IMG/VR virus record: IMGVR_UViG_3300044712_001655 | Location: 1 to 58,093 of that record | Strand: one strand, 5' to 3' | DNA length: 58,093 nucleotides | DNA from: a virus | Part shown: piece by piece, positions 7,396-14,624 of the stretch | Position numbering within the stretch: the stretch's first letter is position 1 | Layout: every line of letters begins with the position of its first letter | Notes under the pieces: generated by a model | Told to the model about the DNA's origin: nothing | The model's input: only the letters and a program-made list of their open reading frames with translations | Databases searched by the model: none | Position numbers and translations under genes: made by a program

Positions 7396-7620
7396 ATGAA
7401 TAAGAAAGAAAAGAAAATGAATAACGCAATCAGGATAACAAAAGAAAGAATAACTTATTGGGAGAATAAGATAAAAGAATGGCAAATTAACAAAGGTTTT
7501 TCTATAGCTCCTTCTTTTTGCGAAATTAAAAGTATAACAGAATTAATTCAGCGGTATAAAGAAAAATTAGCAAAAGCTCAACAAGATCTCATGAACTTAC
7601 AAAATAATATGAAAGGGTAA
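7396..7620 (+). CDS. Small coiled-coil protein, 74 aa
   Basis: Mostly helical and highly charged, with heptad-like spacing in ERITYWENKIKEW and in the C-terminal LAKAQQDLMNL. Start behind ATGAGGA. No family recognised. Confidence 0.7.
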   Translation: MNKKEKKMNNAIRITKERITYWENKIKEWQINKGFSIAPSFCEIKSITELIQRYKEKLAKAQQDLMNLQNNMKG

Positions 7621-7623
7621 AAT

Positions 7624-7818
7624 ATGAAAACTAAGGGCCGTAAAAAAGAAATAGTAATCATTAAATCTGGTTATTATAAATTTGAAAAAGGTCAGGTTTT
7701 GAAAAAAGTAAAAGGAGGATTTCATATAGTTTTGGATATAATGCCGGATTTTATCCATTATTATGCGGAAAAAGAGTTACATTTTACGGGACTTATCAAT
7801 AAAAATATTGAATTGTAA
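7624..7818 (+). CDS. Hypothetical protein, 64 aa
   Basis: Starts three bases after the previous stop. Basic N-terminus (KTKGRKKE), then a beta-rich pattern. No family recognised. Confidence 0.65.
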   Translation: MKTKGRKKEIVIIKSGYYKFEKGQVLKKVKGGFHIVLDIMPDFIHYYAEKELHFTGLINKNIEL

Positions 7819-7829
7819 AAGGATAAAAT

Positions 7830-8534
7830 ATGAAAACTATTTTTTTGATTATTCTATTCTTTTTACTTAGTTGTGCTAAAGAAATAAAGACTGTGCAAGT
7901 AAAAGAAAGGCCTTGTGCTTTGCAGCAAGTTTCTGATGGGATAGTTATTACTTGCCCAAATCAAGAGCCTATCAAGATAAGAAATGGAGATAAAGGAGAT
8001 AAAGGAGATAAAGGAGATATTGGAAATCAAGGACCTATTGGGGAAACTGGACCAAAAGGAAACATGGGAGATCAAGGACCTATAGGGGAGTCTGGTAAAG
8101 ATGGTTTGACTCTATTATTCGATATTTCACAAGCCGAAGATTTATGTCCTAACAATGGACAAACAATTTCTTTAGGCTACGATTTAGATTTTAGCGAGTC
8201 CTTAGAATTGGCAGAAGTGACACAAATTGCGGTAATTTGTAATGGTTTAGATGGCGAACTAGGCCCTGAAGGACCTGCTGGGAAGGATGCTCCAATAACT
8301 TCTTTTACTCCTGTAAGTATCATAGATCCCTGTGGAAATAGTCCAAACATCTATAATGAAGTTTTTCTTAAATTAGAAAATGATACGATACTTGCTTCAT
8401 TTTCTGATAATGCCTCTGGTAAGAATACAAGATTTAGTATTCTTGTTGATGGGACTTATCAAACCACAGACGGCGATAACTGTATTTTCCAAATTGAAAA
8501 AGGAGAAATTGTATATGAAAACCACAGATATTAA
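7830..8534 (+). CDS. Collagen-like lipoprotein, 234 aa
   Basis: Begins with a lipoprotein signal peptide: a hydrophobic core and lipobox LLSC with Cys15 as the lipidated residue. Residues about 48-88 are Gly-X-Y triplets (GDKGDKGDKGD, GPIGETGPKG and similar), and a second short run (GLDGELGPEGPAGKD) lies near residues 140-155. A globular C-terminal domain with a few Cys follows. The mature protein is predicted to be membrane-anchored with a short collagen-like stalk. A phage-encoded lipoprotein often acts in superinfection exclusion or alters the host surface; that role is inference. The DNA carries a GGAGATAAA tandem repeat at about 7986-8013. Confidence 0.85.
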   Translation: MKTIFLIILFFLLSCAKEIKTVQVKERPCALQQVSDGIVITCPNQEPIKIRNGDKGDKGDKGDIGNQGPIGETGPKGNMGDQGPIGESGKDGLTLLFDISQAEDLCPNNGQTISLGYDLDFSESLELAEVTQIAVICNGLDGELGPEGPAGKDAPITSFTPVSIIDPCGNSPNIYNEVFLKLENDTILASFSDNASGKNTRFSILVDGTYQTTDGDNCIFQIEKGEIVYENHRY

Positions 8535-8745
8535 CGCCCCTACTCCCATTGAAGAGTTTAAGCAATTACTTAAAAGTCACGATTGGTTTTTTGAATACTC
8601 AGACGATATGAGAGTATGGAGAAATGGACATAATGAAAAATTACAGATTCAAAGAATAACTCAATTAAATCCAGATCTTAAAGCTCTTTATGATGAGTAC
8701 GCTAATTGGCAATTTAATAAAGGGAAAAAACCAGATTGGGCTTGA
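8515..8745 (+). CDS. Hypothetical protein, 76 aa
   Basis: I place the start at ATG 8515 because GGAGAAATT lies just upstream; the longer frame from 8380 would run through the collagen gene. The product begins MKTTDINAPTP and is rich in Trp and Asp. The segment HDWFFEYSDDMRVW...LQIQRI suggests a small alpha/beta fold. No family recognised. It overlaps the end of the lipoprotein gene by 20 bases. Confidence 0.75.
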   Translation: MKTTDINAPTPIEEFKQLLKSHDWFFEYSDDMRVWRNGHNEKLQIQRITQLNPDLKALYDEYANWQFNKGKKPDWA

Positions 8746-8755
8746 GGAGATTTTT

Positions 8756-9127
8756 ATGCTAACCTTTAAAGAAAAAATAGATTTTATATTAAAAGTTAAA
8801 CATAAAAAAATCAGAAGAAATTGGTGGCCCGAAGATATGTTCATTGTTCCTACTGGACATTTTTCATATTATGAAGATTATTTTTGGGCCATAAAATCTA
8901 TTGATAACAAAAAAAGAGAATTTACTTTTTTAGATGACTGTTTTGATAAAAAATTAGATGTATATTGGGAATTTTACCAAGAAAACGACCAATCTAATTC
9001 TCCATTAAAATCTGAAAAAGGTTTTAAGCTTGAATTAATTTGCGAGCACGATTGGAAATACTATCAAGGATTTACAGAATGCTATGAATTTTGTACTAAA
9101 TGCCAAGAAAAACGACTAAACAAATAA
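8756..9127 (+). CDS. Small protein, possibly Tad2 (DUF2829)-like with a zinc tail, 123 aa
   Basis: The start at 8756 is set by TGAGGAGA. The first 85 residues follow a pattern seen in DUF2829/Tad2 proteins: a helix with FKEKIDFIL, then KIRRNWW, a hydrophobic strand, and a closing D-x-(Y)W motif (LDVYWEF). Tad2 binds the Thoeris signal nucleotide in other phages. The match is only at pattern level. Residues about 98-120 hold CEHDW and CTKC, a likely zinc ribbon not usual for Tad2. An unrelated small fold is equally possible. Confidence 0.7.
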   Translation: MLTFKEKIDFILKVKHKKIRRNWWPEDMFIVPTGHFSYYEDYFWAIKSIDNKKREFTFLDDCFDKKLDVYWEFYQENDQSNSPLKSEKGFKLELICEHDWKYYQGFTECYEFCTKCQEKRLNK

Positions 9128-9142
9128 TTTAAGGAGGTCCCC

Positions 9143-9334
9143 ATGAAAATTTTAAGTTTAACTTTAGGTATTTCTAGAATTGAATTTTCGATTCACGAAG
9201 AACAAGGAAAGTTTATCGGGAAAGTAAATCACATTGTTGTATGTGAAAGCACGGACTACGAAAGTGTGAGAGCAAATATCTTAAATGGTTTTACTAATGA
9301 GAATAATAAGGAAAAATTAAGTAGGCTGAATTGA
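9143..9334 (+). CDS. Hypothetical protein, 63 aa
   Basis: Preceded by a perfect AAGGAGG. Beta-rich N-terminal half and a helical, polar C-terminus. No family recognised. Confidence 0.7.
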   Translation: MKILSLTLGISRIEFSIHEEQGKFIGKVNHIVVCESTDYESVRANILNGFTNENNKEKLSRLN

Positions 9335-9341
9335 GGCCACT

Positions 9342-9602
9342 ATGCTAAAGAAAATTATAAAACTGTTCCATCGCCATAATTTTAAATTATTGCGCAATGC
9401 TGCCATTGTAGGTGATTATCAAGGAACGGGCATAGTTCAACAAGAAAAATGTGAAATTTGCGGACAAATAAAAACTAATTTAATTTTTTCTAAAACAAAA
9501 ACAGAAGTAAATAATGAATATGCTAATGTAATATTATTTGAAGATGAAGAAGAAGATAATAGAGATAAAATGAAAAACAATGTTCTACGATTAGTTGAAT
9601 AA
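9342..9602 (+). CDS. Small putative zinc-binding protein, 86 aa
   Basis: An HRHNF motif near residue 10 and CEICG near residue 37 together resemble a small zinc ribbon found in many phage hypotheticals (H-x-W/F...CxxCG). The C-terminus is acidic (EDEEEDN). It is the last + strand gene of the left cluster; its stop abuts the stop of the oppositely transcribed gene at 9603, with no visible terminator between. Confidence 0.7.
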   Translation: MLKKIIKLFHRHNFKLLRNAAIVGDYQGTGIVQQEKCEICGQIKTNLIFSKTKTEVNNEYANVILFEDEEEDNRDKMKNNVLRLVE

Positions 9603-10085
9603 TTACCCTTCTTTATCTGAATTAAAGCCTAATTTACTCATATCAAGTGAGCCACTTTTAGGTAATTCTTGTGGCTCCTCTTCTTCTAAACTAGACTCTT
9701 CTTTTTTCTTTTTTAATCTATTCCATTCTAATACAGAGAGGCCCCTCTCCATTCTTTCTTTTTCTTCTTGTTCATAATTTTCAATATCATTTTTTAGATC
9801 CTCGTCTTTAGCTCTTTCATAATTAGGATCTTCGATAGAGTATACCGTGTCTAATAAATCTTCTAAGATTTCAATTTTATCAAAATCTAATTTTTCATAG
9901 CGAGATTCAAATACATTTAAAATTATAAAACGGGCATCCAATTTAATTACTTCGTGTAAGGGAGTAAAAAACTTTTGAGAATACTCTCGACACAGCATTC
10001 GATAGACAGACTCATGCGTCGGGCTAAACGTATTAGCAATAGACTCTATCTTACAAGTATCTAAAAGTTCACTAAATTCAATCAT
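9603..10085 (-). CDS. Tail-assembly-cluster protein, 160 aa
   Basis: The N-terminal part (CREYSQKFFTPLHEVIKLDA) resembles proteins encoded after tail-assembly chaperones in other myophages. The C-terminal third is charged and probably disordered (KKKKEESSLEEEEPQE). Its start overlaps the stop of the upstream gene by four bases, which makes a three-gene coupled operon with 10082 and 10287. The structural role is inferred from context and resemblance only. Confidence 0.65.
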   Translation of the reverse strand: MIEFSELLDTCKIESIANTFSPTHESVYRMLCREYSQKFFTPLHEVIKLDARFIILNVFESRYEKLDFDKIEILEDLLDTVYSIEDPNYERAKDEDLKNDIENYEQEEKERMERGLSVLEWNRLKKKKEESSLEEEEPQELPKSGSLDMSKLGFNSDKEG

Positions 10086-10318
10086 TTAAGTCTCAAAAAT
10101 TCAGTCTCTAAAACTGGAGCCACAGTTCCCAAATCAATTTCAGGGAAAGAGCCGTCTTCAATAAATAAATTTATCATATTTGTATAAGGGTCTATCACGC
10201 AGCCCTTAAGTATGGCAGTAATTGGCACTCCATGCAAAACTTTCCAAGAAGTATCCTGGCTTAAAATTTTAAGAAATACCTCGGGACTAATCAGTATCCG
10301 CTTCATCCTCTTCTTCAT
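10082..10318 (-). CDS. Small protein overlapping the tail-chaperone-like gene, 78 aa
   Basis: Its ATG lies inside the end of the upstream gene (32-base overlap), and AAGGGA sits about 7 bases before it. The product has a basic N-terminus (MKKRMKR) and a beta-rich body. The overlap also contains an A6 run (minus strand AAAAAAC) where the two reading frames differ by +1/-2. It may be translated independently or as a frameshifted extension. Confidence 0.65.
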   Translation of the reverse strand: MKKRMKRILISPEVFLKILSQDTSWKVLHGVPITAILKGCVIDPYTNMINLFIEDGSFPEIDLGTVAPVLETEFLRLK

Positions 10319-10781
10319 TGTTTTTTCCCTTAGTTAGTTCATGAGATTCTAATAATTTTTCTTCTAAAGCTTTCGAAGCTACTTTAATAGCATTTTCTTT
10401 TTTCTCTTTTAAAATTTTTTTATATTTAACTTCTGCACTAATAGCAGCATCTAAAACTGCCGATAAAATATTAGTATCTGGTAAGTCGCCATTAAAAGAT
10501 TGTCCAGTAGACCAAAAAGGAGGGAACTCAATGACACGATATTTCAACTGGGTAATAGCATAAGCCATAAAAGACTCGTGCTCTGGCGCCATTGTAGGAC
10601 TCACACCGATGAGTTCTCTATATTCGCGATTCGCCGCAATTGATTCTAATGGATTTAAGAAACATTTAAAACGAAAAGTGCCGACATATTTTCCTTTTAT
10701 TTCGCCTTCTAAATTGATTTCCCATCTAGCTGTATTACCTTCAATAAAAATATCCGATCTCTCTTGTACACTTTGAACCAT
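10287..10781 (-). CDS. Tail assembly chaperone-like protein, 164 aa
   Basis: N-terminal residues 12-100 (ARWEINLEGEIKGKYVGTFRF, and a later AANREYRELIG...APEHESFMAYAITQLKYRV) match my recollection of a phage family annotated as structural or tail assembly chaperone. The C-terminal 50 residues are a charged helix ending in an acidic tail. First gene of a coupled three-gene operon. The start follows GGAGAATTTT. The call is moderate because no tape-measure gene lies next to it in this window. Confidence 0.6.
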   Translation of the reverse strand: MVQSVQERSDIFIEGNTARWEINLEGEIKGKYVGTFRFKCFLNPLESIAANREYRELIGVSPTMAPEHESFMAYAITQLKYRVIEFPPFWSTGQSFNGDLPDTNILSAVLDAAISAEVKYKKILKEKKENAIKVASKALEEKLLESHELTKGKNNEEEDEADTD

Positions 10782-10843
10782 AAAATTCTCCTGCTCTATA
10801 AATTATTTATCATAACTTTTTCTTATTTAGTTATTAGTTTTGC

Positions 10844-10860
10844 GCATTTTATTAAAATGC
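10844..10860. promoter_or_regulatory. 17-base palindrome, possible operator
   Basis: GCATTTTA-T-TAAAATGC, perfect 8-base arms. It lies about 65 bases upstream of the minus-strand start at 10781. It could be a dimeric repressor site; no T-run follows, so it is not a typical terminator. Confidence 0.45.
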
Positions 10861-11064
10861 TAAAAATTTGCGAAAATTCGCTCTCTAATATAATTAAGTA
10901 AGGAATTAAGGAAAGAAGGAATGACTGAAAGAAATCACTACGTGGTTTATATCATATAAAATTAATAATAATATAAGAAAGAGATAAAATTAAGAGTTAA
11001 ATTTTCTTTACCTTGGTAGAATTATTTTGATACATTTGGTTAACCTATTGTTTTCTTTGGTTTT

Positions 11065-11094
11065 TTGACTAAATAAATAATTTGCTTTTTTTAT
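11065..11094 (+). promoter_or_regulatory. Weak sigma70-like promoter
   Basis: TTGACT (11065-11070), 18 bases, TTTTAT (11089-11094). It fits at 9 of 12 positions and is in the right place for the gene at 11127, with a palindrome across the expected start of transcription. Confidence 0.4.
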
Positions 11095-11099
11095 TAAAG

Positions 11100-11114
11100 T
11101 GACATAAAATGTCA
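11100..11114. promoter_or_regulatory. Palindromic operator candidate
   Basis: TGACAT-AAA-ATGTCA, perfect 6-base arms, located between a weak promoter and the AGGAGG of the gene at 11127. The position over +1 to +15 is typical of a repressor site. Confidence 0.5.
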
Positions 11115-11126
11115 TTAGGAGGTAAC

Positions 11127-11408
11127 ATGAATATTATACAAAGAAAAGAAGTTCTTGGTTATCAGTTATACGATTTAGGTAATGATCAATGGTGTATCAT
11201 TTCGAACAAAGATCCTTTTCATGGAAGTTTAGAGCAAGTAACAGTTTTTGCTGTCCACGTATTAGGATTTTCTGTTAAAGAAATCGAAACGGCCGTATTG
11301 GAAATGGAAAAGAATTTCCATAACGGTTCTGAATTTGGAGTATTAAAGAAATTTATGTGGACTTTCGATAAAGAAGAACGTTATCACAATTTAAAAATTG
11401 CCAATTAG
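11127..11408 (+). CDS. Hypothetical protein, 93 aa
   Basis: The start is ATG 11127, because a perfect AGGAGG lies 5 bases upstream; the in-frame ATG at 11109 lies inside the palindrome. Mixed alpha/beta pattern with no known motif. It forms a two-gene unit with 11417. Confidence 0.75.
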   Translation: MNIIQRKEVLGYQLYDLGNDQWCIISNKDPFHGSLEQVTVFAVHVLGFSVKEIETAVLEMEKNFHNGSEFGVLKKFMWTFDKEERYHNLKIAN

Positions 11409-11416
11409 GAGGCTTT

Positions 11417-11701
11417 ATGGATTTAAAAGAAAAATTTTTAATGTTAGCTAAACAATTAGAAGAACAAATTGATGCTTTAAATAAAACTCGGGAAGAATTA
11501 ACGCAAACAATGACTGAATTACAAATAGGAACTTATATTCAAGATCCAGATACCTTAGCAGTTTATAAAATTGTGGAACCTAATGGTACTTTTACCTATT
11601 ATCGAAAAATTGATTATAAAAGAACGGCCTTAGAAGGTGAAAAGGGAGGAAATCCTTTATCTAAGAAAGAGGCTTTAGAAGTAGGCTTTATTTTAAAATA
11701 A
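11417..11701 (+). CDS. Hypothetical protein with coiled-coil N-terminus, 94 aa
   Basis: Residues 1-37 form a coiled coil (LAKQLEEQIDALNKTREEL), then a beta-rich domain with TYYRKIDYKRT. Family not recognised. Its stop is one base from the stop of the convergent gene at 11703. Confidence 0.75.
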   Translation: MDLKEKFLMLAKQLEEQIDALNKTREELTQTMTELQIGTYIQDPDTLAVYKIVEPNGTFTYYRKIDYKRTALEGEKGGNPLSKKEALEVGFILK

Positions 11702-11702
11702 A

Positions 11703-12074
11703 CTACCCTGTAATCAATTTTGACAGAATCTGGAGCAGTTGAGTATGCTGCTCCTTTAAATCGTCTCTGAGGCCTTCTATTTTCGCGGCAAGGTTACGAA
11801 TTTCGCCATTGAAGGTTTCTTTTAAATGTCCTAAGTCTTTATCTACGCTTTTCTCTAGCTCTTCGATTTTGGTTTCTAGTTCGGTTATTTTATTCTTTAG
11901 AACAATCTCTCGGCGATCCATTTCTTCTTTTGCTTCTCTAAGTATCTCATTAGCTTGACGTTTTTTGTCAACTGCTATATTTCTTAATACTTTCTTAACA
12001 GTTAGAAATGCTGTTCCGATAGTGATAATACCGCCTGAGAAAGCAACAATAATCTGTAAACCGCTTGAATCCAC
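11703..12074 (-). CDS. Membrane-anchored coiled-coil protein, 123 aa
   Basis: One hydrophobic helix at residues 7-25 (IIVAFSGGIITIGTAFLTV) is followed by an 85-residue coiled coil with repeated Lys/Glu heptads. The layout recalls XhlA/haemolysin-type lysis accessory proteins and small i-spanins, although no family signature can be proved by eye. It sits beside a holin-like gene, so a role at the inner membrane during lysis is plausible. Confidence 0.7.
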   Translation of the reverse strand: MDSSGLQIIVAFSGGIITIGTAFLTVKKVLRNIAVDKKRQANEILREAKEEMDRREIVLKNKITELETKIEELEKSVDKDLGHLKETFNGEIRNLAAKIEGLRDDLKEQHTQLLQILSKLITG

Positions 12075-12138
12075 AAGAACCTCCGATATTCTTAAAGATT
12101 AAGTGTTTTATATGATATAAAGAATGCAGGAGGTATTT

Positions 12139-12435
12139 ATGAAAAGGCAAGTAGCAGAAGTTATAAACTTATTATTTGGTTTTCGAAAATTCATTTTAAT
12201 ATTGATTTTATACGTCATAGGAATCACATTCAGATGTATGGGATTAATTAACGGCGCGGAAATGGTCAGTTTATTCACTTCTACCACAATAGCATTTTTC
12301 GGCGCAAATGGAGTAGAACACATTGTAAGTGTAATAAAATCCAAAAATTCAGCTCCCGTAGCTCCTACTCAAGTAGCTGATACTAATGAAAAAAATGATA
12401 ATGATGAGGTAGAACCTGTCATAGAGGAGGGGTAA
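12139..12435 (+). CDS. Holin-like membrane protein, 98 aa
   Basis: The start at 12139 follows AGGAGG with good spacing. Two transmembrane helices (about residues 18-34 and 42-56, with FFGANGVEH at the end of the second) and a short charged, Pro-rich tail fit a class II holin-like protein. The FGAN...EH motif is common at this place in phage holins of two-helix type. It is followed without a gap by another membrane protein. Confidence 0.65.
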   Translation: MKRQVAEVINLLFGFRKFILILILYVIGITFRCMGLINGAEMVSLFTSTTIAFFGANGVEHIVSVIKSKNSAPVAPTQVADTNEKNDNDEVEPVIEEG

Positions 12436-12747
12436 ATGAAAGAATTATTTAATGACCTATTTTCAAAAGTAAAAATTCAGATCAATGATCTATGGAATAA
12501 ATACCGATGGTTAATTATATTCGCAGTTATTGGACTTTTGATTTTAAAATTTAGATCTTTGTTTTTAGATCTATTAGTAAAAGATTCCAAAGAATTAGTG
12601 AACACAACACAAAAAGAAGACGAACAATTAGCTAAAGAAGAACAAGATTTAAAAGATCAAGCAGAAAAATTACAACAAGAAGCGTCCGCCTTAGACAATC
12701 AAAAACCTCAGATAGATGAAAATTGGTATAAAAATGAAAAAAAATAA
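12436..12747 (+). CDS. Single-pass coiled-coil protein, spanin-like, 103 aa
   Basis: One membrane helix at residues about 24-40 (RWLIIFAVIGLLIL) and then a Lys/Glu/Gln-rich coiled coil facing the periplasm. This is the general plan of an inner-membrane spanin (Rz-like). The start is immediately after the stop of the holin-like gene, with GAGGAGG upstream. Confidence 0.6.
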   Translation: MKELFNDLFSKVKIQINDLWNKYRWLIIFAVIGLLILKFRSLFLDLLVKDSKELVNTTQKEDEQLAKEEQDLKDQAEKLQQEASALDNQKPQIDENWYKNEKK

Positions 12748-13048
12748 AGATAAAGCTATTCTATGGTTAATTATTGTTTTAGCATTTTTAGTTATTTGTG
12801 AAATGTGTGGATCTTTTTTACAGAATCATATACCTTTAGCAAAAGAAGGTACTTGTTTAACAGTAGAAATAGGTAATATGACAAACGTAAAAATAAAAAT
12901 TATATCCAACGATTCGATAAAAGGAAAGTCTGAAATAGATATTCTAACTTCCGATATTTTTGGAATAATGAGCGTTTCTTCTCGGACAAATGCTTCTTAT
13001 AGTGAATTAAAAAGTATGATGACAAAAAAGGTGGATTGTAATGAATAA
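12734..13048 (+). CDS. Membrane or exported protein, 104 aa
   Basis: I prefer ATG 12734 over 12716 because it gives a typical basic N-terminus (MKKNKDK) before a hydrophobic helix (residues 8-24). The rest is a beta-rich domain with scattered Thr/Ser and three Cys. It overlaps the upstream gene by 14 bases and the downstream gene by 8. Probably part of the lysis cluster; function unknown. Confidence 0.65.
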   Translation: MKKNKDKAILWLIIVLAFLVICEMCGSFLQNHIPLAKEGTCLTVEIGNMTNVKIKIISNDSIKGKSEIDILTSDIFGIMSVSSRTNASYSELKSMMTKKVDCNE

Positions 13049-13424
13049 ATTATTATTAGTTTTTATATTTCTTTTTTCTCAGATTTCTTTTGGTAATTGT
13101 GAATTTTCTACTGGAATTTCTCCTATGCCGGACGGCACATATCGCTATACGAAAGAATGCCATATAGCTGTGGGAGAAATGAAATATAATTTAGGTTTAA
13201 CAGAAACTAAGTTAGATAAATTGAATAAAGCTTTAGAGTACAAAGATTTAGCTTTAGACAAAGCAGATGAACGAATAGAGCGTTGGAGAAATTTATCTTT
13301 AAAATTAGAAGATAGATTGGAAACTGTAGATTCTGCAAGAAAAACCAATGAATGGCTTTATTTTGGTTTAGGTGCCCTTACAGTATTTATGTCTGGCTAT
13401 ATGGCCTCACAATTAATCCATTAG
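13041..13424 (+). CDS. Exported coiled-coil protein with C-terminal anchor, 127 aa
   Basis: Signal peptide at residues 1-18 (LLLVFIFLFSQISFG), two Cys (20 and 40) that could form a disulphide, a coiled coil across residues 48-100, and a hydrophobic C-terminal helix (YFGLGALTVFMSGYMA). The layout suits a periplasmic protein tethered to the inner membrane, such as a spanin-type component. Its end overlaps the end of the convergent gene at 13421. Confidence 0.65.
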   Translation: MNKLLLVFIFLFSQISFGNCEFSTGISPMPDGTYRYTKECHIAVGEMKYNLGLTETKLDKLNKALEYKDLALDKADERIERWRNLSLKLEDRLETVDSARKTNEWLYFGLGALTVFMSGYMASQLIH

Positions 13425-13948
13425 CCTTTTATTTGTTTAAATTCTTTATGTTCTAATAAAAATGGATAGATGTCCCGAGGCTTGATTAAGTCAAACCTTT
13501 TTGGTATCATGAACTTAGGACTAATTTCTTCTAAAATATAAGCAATAAATTCTGAACAGATGTAACTATTTTCCCCATCCGAAAATTTAGGTTTATATTG
13601 TTTATCAAAAAAAGCATAAACGTCCGATAGTAAAATATCTATGTACTGTAGATGACTATAAGGTTTTCCTAATTGTTCATTGATAAATTCTTTAATTTTT
13701 AAGAAAATAGAATCTTCTATTTCAATTGAAAATTCGGCTACTATTTTATTATTTTGTAGAAAGTTTTGAGAATAAATACAGTTAATACCGATACCCGTAG
13801 CTTGATAAATCATTTGTTGTAATGTTTCGCTGTCTTGTACACGTAAATATACATGCGAATAATTCGTACCTTGGTATTGTTTGATAGCCCAACAAATAGG
13901 AGCAAATGGTTTTATGGAGGTAGAAAATCCTATTATAATTTTTTTCAT
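13421..13948 (-). CDS. Papain-like (YiiX/C92 or NlpC/P60-type) hydrolase, 175 aa
   Basis: The order of catalytic residues is that of the circularly permuted papain-like group. His32 lies in NYSHVYLRV and Cys131 in SYICSEFIAYI, where permuted YiiX-like proteins place them. Such enzymes cut amide bonds in peptidoglycan peptides or lipids. The gene follows tail-fibre-type genes in the late operon and may act as a tail-associated wall hydrolase or as a second lysis enzyme; the substrate is not known. It overlaps the previous gene by one base. Confidence 0.75.
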   Translation of the reverse strand: MKKIIIGFSTSIKPFAPICWAIKQYQGTNYSHVYLRVQDSETLQQMIYQATGIGINCIYSQNFLQNNKIVAEFSIEIEDSIFLKIKEFINEQLGKPYSHLQYIDILLSDVYAFFDKQYKPKFSDGENSYICSEFIAYILEEISPKFMIPKRFDLIKPRDIYPFLLEHKEFKQIKG

Positions 13949-14616
13949 TATTTCACTTCATTTAGTAAAAAATTAATTCCTACAGTTTTTTCGCTAATAG
14001 AATTATAAACTATCTTTATCTGCATTCCTTGATATAAATCGGCATCATATTCTGAAAGATGTGAATAATAGTCTTTTTTCATATTTACATCAAATCCAAA
14101 ACAATTTAACATAAAATTAGGAACAGTACTATAAGTTCCTGTAGTAGTATCTAAAATATGAAATGATGCCCTATCGAGTATTTCACCACCAATTAATTCT
14201 ATACCTGTAATTTTAACCCAAGGATAAGAAATTGTGAAAAATATATCATTATTTCCAACTATAAGAGATTGTTGAATACCATGAACTCTTTTATATATTT
14301 TTTTAGTTCCAATACTTTTATCAGCAAATGGAGACTGAACATTAGATATTTTACCATTACATTTAGATTTAAAATTAGCTTCAAAATCTAACTTATCAGC
14401 ATCATTCTGAGCTTGAGAATATCCAGAATCTATTATATACTGAGGAACCTCGTTTTTATAAATAAAACAAACATGAACTTCTGGTAAATCGTATCCCCAA
14501 ATTTGATACAATTCAGAATTTTCATATAATTGTGGGACAAATGACTTAATGTTTATTAAAGATTTCCACAATGTCCATTTATATTCTCTATACGTAAGAT
14601 TTGGAAAATTAATCAC
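13948..14616 (-). CDS. Putative tail/baseplate structural protein, 222 aa
   Basis: Unrecognised protein lying between a large fibre-like gene and the papain-like hydrolase. Rich in aromatic residues and beta-rich. The end of the 14625 gene is 8 bases upstream, so co-expression is clear. Virion or receptor-related role is inferred from position only. Confidence 0.7.
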   Translation of the reverse strand: MINFPNLTYREYKWTLWKSLINIKSFVPQLYENSELYQIWGYDLPEVHVCFIYKNEVPQYIIDSGYSQAQNDADKLDFEANFKSKCNGKISNVQSPFADKSIGTKKIYKRVHGIQQSLIVGNNDIFFTISYPWVKITGIELIGGEILDRASFHILDTTTGTYSTVPNFMLNCFGFDVNMKKDYYSHLSEYDADLYQGMQIKIVYNSISEKTVGINFLLNEVK

Positions 14617-14624
14617 AAAAACTC

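Larger units (their letters stand above)
10782..11126. other. 345-base divergent regulatory region
   Basis: Lies between the operon reading left from 10781 and the genes reading right from 11127. It contains a 17-base perfect palindrome (10844-10860), a shorter inverted repeat GCGAA-AA-TTCGC (10870-10881), a weak sigma70-like promoter (11065-11094) and a 15-base palindrome (11100-11114). A 12-codon ORF at 10921 with a modest ribosome site is probably chance. I see no gene. Confidence 0.6.

Noticed and set aside
7986-8013. Non-coding tandem repeat GGAGATAAA
   Set aside because: It is in frame in the lipoprotein gene and simply encodes Gly-Asp-Lys collagen triplets.
10318-10330. Classical -1 frameshift at AAAAAAC
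   Set aside because: The -1 frame meets TGA on the second codon after the slip, so it cannot extend into the next gene; only a -2/+1 shift could.
10921-10959. 12-residue ORF in the divergent gap
   Set aside because: Too short to judge, weak ribosome site, and no conserved feature visible.
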